Part shown: positions 58,135 to 64,000 of the stretch, piece after piece
Layout: the number at the start of each line of letters is the position of its first letter
How positions within the stretch are numbered: the stretch's first letter is position 1
Assembly (NCBI RefSeq): GCF_031834615.1
Contig: NZ_CP115543.1
Span: 3,855,001-3,919,000 of the forward strand
DNA length: 64,000 nt
From: Stenotrophomonas aracearum
GTDB taxonomy: Bacteria; Pseudomonadota; Gammaproteobacteria; Xanthomonadales; Xanthomonadaceae
Direction: 5' to 3'
Notes under the pieces: generated by a model
Database searches by the model: none
Seen by the model: only the letters and a program-made list of their open reading frames with translations
Told to the model about the DNA's origin: nothing
Position numbers and translations under genes: made by a program

Positions 58135-58740
58135 TCAGGGCGCCTGTGGCGGCGCCCAGTCCTTCATGAAGGCTAGGAACTTTTCGCGGTTGTAGCCCTT
58201 GGGCTGGCCCTTGTCGGCTTCCAGCTCGCCGGTGAACTGCGAGTGCAGCAGCGTGCCCTGCGCGTCCAGCACGAACAGGTGCGGGTAGCCCTTGATCTGC
58301 GGGTACTGCGACAGGAACGCGGCGTTCTCGTTGTCCTCGCTGTAGTTCACCTTCATCCAGACGTAGTTGGCGTCGCGGAAGCTGCGGATCTCCGCATCGC
58401 CCTCGACGAACGCGTCCAGCAGGTGGCACCACGAGCACCACTCCCCGCCCACGTCCAGCACGATCCGCTTGCCGCCCCGCTGGGCTTCGACCTTGGCGGT
58501 GGCCAGGTCGGCCACCGGGTCGCGGGCCGGATCGAACTGCGCATTGAGCGCGGCCACCGCAGCGACGTCCGCGGCGGCCGGCGTGTTGCCCGAGGCCACC
58601 GGTTGGCTGGGATCGGCCACCGGCGGCTTCTGCTCGGTGGTGTCCAGCGGCTGCGCAGGTGCGGCGGTGGGCGCCGACGGCGAACAGGCGGCCAGCAGGC
58701 CGGCCACGATCAACGAAGCACCCACAGCGGACATGCGCAT
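58135..58740 (-). CDS. Thioredoxin-like lipoprotein
   Basis: A 201-aa protein with a lipobox (LLAACSPS) and a thioredoxin-fold domain whose active site is WCSWCH (CxxC), followed by WMKVNYSEDNE and a cis-Pro segment YPHLFVLDAQG. It should catalyse thiol-disulfide exchange at the periplasmic membrane face. The start ATG 58740 has GAGG 6 nt upstream; a GTG at 58752 overlaps the POT gene stop. Confidence 0.8.
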   Translation of the reverse strand: MRMSAVGASLIVAGLLAACSPSAPTAAPAQPLDTTEQKPPVADPSQPVASGNTPAAADVAAVAALNAQFDPARDPVADLATAKVEAQRGGKRIVLDVGGEWCSWCHLLDAFVEGDAEIRSFRDANYVWMKVNYSEDNENAAFLSQYPQIKGYPHLFVLDAQGTLLHSQFTGELEADKGQPKGYNREKFLAFMKDWAPPQAP

Positions 58741-58748
58741 CGCAGACC

Positions 58749-60251
<1,503 letters not shown>

Positions 60252-60427
60252 GCGGGATTCCTGGGTTCGGTGGAAGACATGCACGTCCGATGTGCGAAAC
60301 AGCGCGGGAGAATCCCAGAACAACGGCGTTCACGTCAAATACACACCAATCCGTGCAACTGCCGGCAAGGTTGCTGAACTTGCACCTGCAACCATCGCCC
60401 CACCGCCGCCAGCGCAGCAACGGCGGG

Positions 60428-60459
60428 GCCTGCCGCACCGTACGGCGGTTCTGGCAGGC
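60428..60459. terminator. Hairpin between kynA and the POT gene
   Basis: GCCTGCC (60428-60434) pairs with GGCAGGC (60453-60459), enclosing a CCGTACGG palindrome. It lies just past the kynA stop and may terminate it; no U-run. Confidence 0.4.
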
Positions 60460-60493
60460 AAACATGAATGGGTGGCGGAAGCGCCGCGCCGGC

Positions 60494-61372
60494 TCAGGCC
60501 TCCGGCGGCAGCGGATCGTCGTTGCGGATCGTGGTGCGCACCTGGAACAGCTCCGGGAAGAAGGTCAGCTCCAACGCCTGGCGCAGGAAGCCCACCCCGC
60601 TGGAGCCACCGGTGCCGCGCTTGAAGCCGATCACCCGCATCACCGTACGCATGTGGCGGAAGCGCCAGAGCTGGAAGGCGGTTTCCAGGTCCACCAGGTC
60701 TTCGCACAGCGCGTACTCGCGCCAGTAGCGGTCGGTGTTCTGGTAGATCCGCTCGAACACCGGCAGCAGCGTGTCGTCGGACACATGCGGCGACTGCCAT
60801 TCGCGCGCCTGGTAACCGGCCGGGATGTCGTGGCCGAAGCGTGCCAGGTAGCGCAGGAACTCCTCGTACAGGCTGGGCGCGTCCAGTACCTGCTGCAGCT
60901 GCGCCTGCCCCGCCGGGTCATGCGAGAACACCTGCAGCATCTGCGCGTTCTTGTTGCCCAGCAGGAACTCGATGTAGCGGTACTGCAGCGACTGGAAGCC
61001 CGACGACGGGCCCAGCACGTCGCGGAAGCCCATGTATTCGGACGGGGTCAGCGTTTCCAGCACCGACCACTGTTCGGTGAGCTGGCGCAGCACCTGCTTG
61101 CTGCGCGCCAACACCTTCTGGCACTGCCAGACCTGGTCGTTCTGCAGGAAGCCGATCGCCGCGCGCAGCTCGTGCCCCAGCAGCTTCAGCCACAGCTCCG
61201 AGGTCTGGTGCTGGATGATGAAGAGCATCTCGTCGTGGTGCGGCGGGTTGGACAGCGGCTGCTGCGCCGAGAGCAGCTGGTCCAGCCGCAGGTAGCCGCC
61301 GTAGGTCAGGCGGCCTTCCAGGTCGGTGTGGATGCCGGCTTCCAGATCGCGTTGGTTCTTGTCGACAGACAT
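60494..61372 (-). CDS. kynA: Tryptophan 2,3-dioxygenase
   Basis: Haem enzyme opening the indole ring of tryptophan to N-formylkynurenine, 292 aa. Substrate and haem motifs are [40 protein letters not shown] and the C-terminal [13 protein letters not shown]. It is alone; no kynU or kynB genes adjoin it. The window thus carries both tryptophan synthesis and breakdown. Confidence 0.94.
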   Translation of the reverse strand: MSVDKNQRDLEAGIHTDLEGRLTYGGYLRLDQLLSAQQPLSNPPHHDEMLFIIQHQTSELWLKLLGHELRAAIGFLQNDQVWQCQKVLARSKQVLRQLTEQWSVLETLTPSEYMGFRDVLGPSSGFQSLQYRYIEFLLGNKNAQMLQVFSHDPAGQAQLQQVLDAPSLYEEFLRYLARFGHDIPAGYQAREWQSPHVSDDTLLPVFERIYQNTDRYWREYALCEDLVDLETAFQLWRFRHMRTVMRVIGFKRGTGGSSGVGFLRQALELTFFPELFQVRTTIRNDDPLPPEA

Positions 61373-61706
61373 GGCGGGGACCGCTTGAGGGGCAGAAAGG
61401 GTAGCGCAGTGGCCGGGTCGCTGGGCAGGCCGCACCCTACGCTGGCGTGTGGAACCGGCGGTGTCCCGCGTTCAGCGCGGACGGCGGCCGGGACCGGCTT
61501 GGGCGGGGCCGCAGGCGGCGAACCGCTCATGCGCCGTTGATACAACTGAATACGTTGATGTTATTGGCGTTGGGGGTCCTTCCCGGGGTATACCGGGGTG
61601 CTGCCCGGAGCAGTTCTTGCTGCGCCGCAGGACGGCTTTTTCATACGCCTTCCTTAACATGGCAATTCATATCATTTGTAACTTCCTGTCGAAGGTGCAG
61701 TACGCA
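61373..61706. other. Non-coding gap of 334 bp upstream of pdhA
   Basis: Divergent promoter region for kynA and pdhA. It holds a direct repeat CGTTGAT (61543 and 61553 region, about 20 nt apart start to start) and the small palindrome GGTATACC. The last 80 bp are AT-rich (AATTCATATCATTTGTAAC) and likely contain the pdhA promoter; AAGGTG precedes the ATG. Confidence 0.4.
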
Positions 61707-62789
61707 ATGACGGTTGCCGCTGAGTTCAAGATCGAATACCTGCAGTACCTGGACACGGACGGCACGCTCGTCCGCGATGACCTGCCCGAAGCCCTGCGCG
61801 ACCCGCGCGCGCTGCTGCCGATGTTCAAGCAGATGCTGTTCGTGCGCGTGTTCGACGGCAAGTCGATCGCGCTGCAGCGTACCGGCAAGCTGGGGACCTA
61901 CGCCGCCTGCCTGGGCCATGAGGCCGCGCACGTGGGCATCGGCGCGGCCATGCAGAAAGACGACGTGTTCGCCCCCTCCTACCGCGAGTATGGCGCCATG
62001 TTCATGCGTGGCGTGCGCCCGCGCGACGTCCTGATGTACTGGGGCGGCGACGAGCGCGGCAACGACTACGGCGGCAATGCGGCCAAGGACTTCCCGTTCT
62101 GCGTGCCGATCTCCACCCAGTGCCTGCACGCCGCCGGCGCTGCGCTGAAGTTCAAGCTCAACCAGGAGAAGCAGATCGCCGTGGCCGTCTGCGGCGACGG
62201 TGGCAGCTCCAAGACCGACTTCTATGCTGCGCTGAACTCGGCCGGTGCCTACAAGCTGCCGCTGATCCTGTGCATCGTCAACAACGGTTGGGCGATCTCG
62301 GTGCCGCGTTCGGCCCAGACCGGTGCGGAAACGCTGGCCCAGAAGGGCCTGGCCGGTGGCCTGCACTGCCTGCAGGTGGACGGCAACGACCTGATCGCGG
62401 TGATGGCCGCCATGCTGCAGGCGCGCGAGCGCGCGCTGGCCGGCGACGGCGGCACCGTGCTGGAACTGATGACCTACCGCCTGTCCGACCACACAACCGC
62501 CGATGACGCGCGCCGCTACCGCGACGATGCCGAGGTGAAGGACGCCTGGCAGCGCGAACCGATGCTGCGCCTGCGCAAGTACCTGATCGGTGCCGGCGTG
62601 TGGAGCGATGAAGAAGAACAGGCGTGGACCGTCGAGTGCGGCAAGCGCGTGGACGAAGAAGTGAACCTGTACCTAAACACGCCGGTGCAGCCGGTCGAGG
62701 CGATGTTCGACTTCCTGTATGCCGATCCGCCGCAGGACCTGCTGGCCCAGCGCGCCCAGGCGATTGCCCTGGAGCAGCGCCATGGATGA
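61707..62789 (+). CDS. pdhA: Pyruvate dehydrogenase E1 component, alpha subunit
   Basis: Thiamine-diphosphate subunit that decarboxylates the 2-oxo acid, 360 aa. ThDP-binding motif GDGGSSKTDFYAALN...VNN (about 170-195), substrate channel GHEAAHVGIGAAM and SDHTTADDARRY phosphorylation-loop-like region. Two-subunit E1 with the beta gene just downstream. A branched-chain 2-oxo acid role is a less likely alternative. Confidence 0.85.
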   Translation: MTVAAEFKIEYLQYLDTDGTLVRDDLPEALRDPRALLPMFKQMLFVRVFDGKSIALQRTGKLGTYAACLGHEAAHVGIGAAMQKDDVFAPSYREYGAMFMRGVRPRDVLMYWGGDERGNDYGGNAAKDFPFCVPISTQCLHAAGAALKFKLNQEKQIAVAVCGDGGSSKTDFYAALNSAGAYKLPLILCIVNNGWAISVPRSAQTGAETLAQKGLAGGLHCLQVDGNDLIAVMAAMLQARERALAGDGGTVLELMTYRLSDHTTADDARRYRDDAEVKDAWQREPMLRLRKYLIGAGVWSDEEEQAWTVECGKRVDEEVNLYLNTPVQPVEAMFDFLYADPPQDLLAQRAQAIALEQRHG

Positions 62790-62862
62790 GATCAAGAACG
62801 GCGCCTCCGGCGCGCAGACCAACGCCGCCGACAGCGCCGCCGTCGCGCGCGGAGAAGAAACG

Positions 62863-63849
62863 ATGACCAGCACCCCCATCACCCTCATCGAAGCCATCAC
62901 CCAGGCCCTGGCCTGGGAGCTGGAGCACGACAAGTCGGTGCTGGTGCTCGGCGAAGACGTCGGTGTCAACGGCGGCGTGTTCCGCGCCACCGCCGGCCTG
63001 CAGCAGCGCTTCGGCGCCGACCGCATCCTGGACACCCCGCTGGATGAAACCACTATTGCCGGCCTGACCATCGGCCTGGCCGCACAGGGCATGAAGCCGG
63101 TGGCCGAAGCCCAGTTCGACGGCTTCATGTACCCGATGGTGGACCACATCGTCTGCCACGCCGCGCGCCTGCGTTACCGCACCCGTGGCCGTCTGCACTG
63201 CCCGATGGTGCTGCGCGTGCCGTGGGGCGGCGGCATCCGCGCGCCGGAACACCACAGCGAAGCCAACGAAGCGATCTTCACCAACGTGCCGGGCCTGCGC
63301 GTGGTGCTGCCTTCTTCGCCGCAGCGCGCCTATGGCCTGCTGCTGGCCGCGATCCGCGAACCGGATCCGGTGATCTACATGGAACCCAAGCGCATCTACC
63401 GCCAGTACAAGGAAGTAGTGGTCAACGACGGCGAAGCGCTGCCGCTGGACGTGTGCTTCGTGCTGCGCGACGGCACCGACGTGACCCTGGTGACCTGGGG
63501 CGCGCAGGTGAAGGAAGCGCTGGAAGCGGCCGACAAGCTGGCCGGCGAAGGCATCAGTGCCGAGGTGATCGACGTGGCCACGCTGCGTCCGCTCGACTTC
63601 GCCACCATCGCCGAGTCGGTGGCCAAGACCGGCCGCTGCGTGATCGTGCAGGAGGCCCCGAAGACCGCGGGCTTCGGCGCTGAAATCGCCGCGCGCCTGG
63701 CCGAGGAATCGCTGTACGACCTGCTCGCGCCGGTCGAACGCGTGACCGGCTACGACACCCACATTCCGCTGTTCCGCCTGGAAATGAAGTACCTGCCGAG
63801 CGTGGACCGGATCGTCAGCGCGGCCAAACGCGCGGTGGCGGCAGGCTGA
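62863..63849 (+). CDS. pdhB: Pyruvate dehydrogenase E1 component, beta subunit
   Basis: Partner of PdhA, 328 aa, with LGEDVGVNGGVFRAT, the FDGFMYPMVDHIVCHAARLR core and RVPWGGGIRAPEHHSEA. ATG 62863 has GGAG 8 nt upstream; an in-frame ATG at 62782 overlapping pdhA would add 27 unconserved residues. E2 is expected shortly downstream of the window. Confidence 0.88.
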   Translation: MTSTPITLIEAITQALAWELEHDKSVLVLGEDVGVNGGVFRATAGLQQRFGADRILDTPLDETTIAGLTIGLAAQGMKPVAEAQFDGFMYPMVDHIVCHAARLRYRTRGRLHCPMVLRVPWGGGIRAPEHHSEANEAIFTNVPGLRVVLPSSPQRAYGLLLAAIREPDPVIYMEPKRIYRQYKEVVVNDGEALPLDVCFVLRDGTDVTLVTWGAQVKEALEAADKLAGEGISAEVIDVATLRPLDFATIAESVAKTGRCVIVQEAPKTAGFGAEIAARLAEESLYDLLAPVERVTGYDTHIPLFRLEMKYLPSVDRIVSAAKRAVAAG

Positions 63850-63850
63850 C

Positions 63851-64000
63851 ATGCGGGCCCGTCTCCTAGGCCCGTACCGCAGCCAGTACCCCAACCCGCT
63901 CCGGTTCCGCACCGGCCAGATCGTCGAACTGGGTGTTCGTGACGAGGAATGGCCGGCGTTTGCCTGGGTACGCACCGATGACGGGCGTGCCGGCTGGGCA
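63851..64000 (+). CDS. Small SH3-like protein, 3' end cut by window
   Basis: The first 50 codons are present: MRARLLGPYRSQYPNPLRF, then GQIVELGVRDEEWPAFAWVR. The short beta-strand pattern ending GRAGW looks like a bacterial SH3-type fold. It starts 1 nt after pdhB, so it is in the pdh operon. Function unknown. Confidence 0.6.
   Translation, partial: MRARLLGPYRSQYPNPLRFRTGQIVELGVRDEEWPAFAWVRTDDGRAGWA

Overview
The window is high-GC chromosomal DNA of a Xanthomonadaceae gammaproteobacterium, most probably a Stenotrophomonas. Three things point there. A Clp-type CRP homologue sits next to a divergent speD. GTAG-headed short palindromes of the SMAG/REP kind, single or in inverted pairs, lie between many genes. 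An RND operon with one adaptor and two pumps but no outer-membrane gene matches SmeIJK. All identifications come from reading the sequence; no database search was run.

Layout. 1-9.1 kb: end of a periplasmic M20 amidohydrolase, then the smeIJK/mdtABC-like pump operon. 9.3-11.4 kb: a TonB-dependent siderophore receptor behind a probable Fur-controlled promoter. 11.6-15.8 kb: a FUSC-family membrane protein and an MFS-acyltransferase fusion. 16-18.1 kb: two tandem dispanin (CD225) proteins, a DUF2752 protein and AmpE. 18.2-20.8 kb: a minus-strand run of DUF6776, bactofilin, erpA and nudC. 21-25.8 kb: DUF4126, a FimX-like degenerate GGDEF/EAL protein and a hybrid histidine kinase. 25.8-27 kb: bfd-bfr iron storage and tRNA-Met and tRNA-Gln. 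27-33.2 kb: rppH, rplM-rpsI, coq7, a sugE/gdx exporter with a structured leader, speD, clp and a TSUP exporter. 32.5-37.2 kb: trpE-trpG-trpD-trpC plus a HAD phosphatase. 37.4-40.8 kb: a lipase-like protein with an XVIPCD secretion domain, the hallmark of the Xanthomonadales bacteria-killing type IV secretion system, divergent from an ankyrin-repeat lipoprotein that is the likely immunity protein. 40.8-45 kb: a lipid kinase, a candidate small RNA, GNAT, rpe, a short J-domain protein, purC and a DUF962 protein. 45.4-51.3 kb: the six-gene Mrp cation/proton antiporter operon with mrpA and mrpB fused. 51.5-53.8 kb: a CaCA antiporter, a lipoprotein and an unknown protein. 53.8-56.8 kb: hppD-hmgA tyrosine catabolism and a divergent MarR regulator with a palindromic operator between them. 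56.8-64 kb: an unknown two-TM protein, a thioredoxin-like lipoprotein, a POT peptide transporter, kynA, pdhA-pdhB and the start of an SH3-like protein.

Most genes are housekeeping. The most distinctive unit is the effector/immunity pair at 37.4-40.8 kb, which lies between rpe and trpE, genes often close together in gammaproteobacteria. Secondary points of interest are the hairpin-rich sugE leader, the candidate plus-strand small RNA at 41.76-41.90 kb, the catalytically dead FimX-like protein, and a codon-usage boundary inside the FUSC gene.
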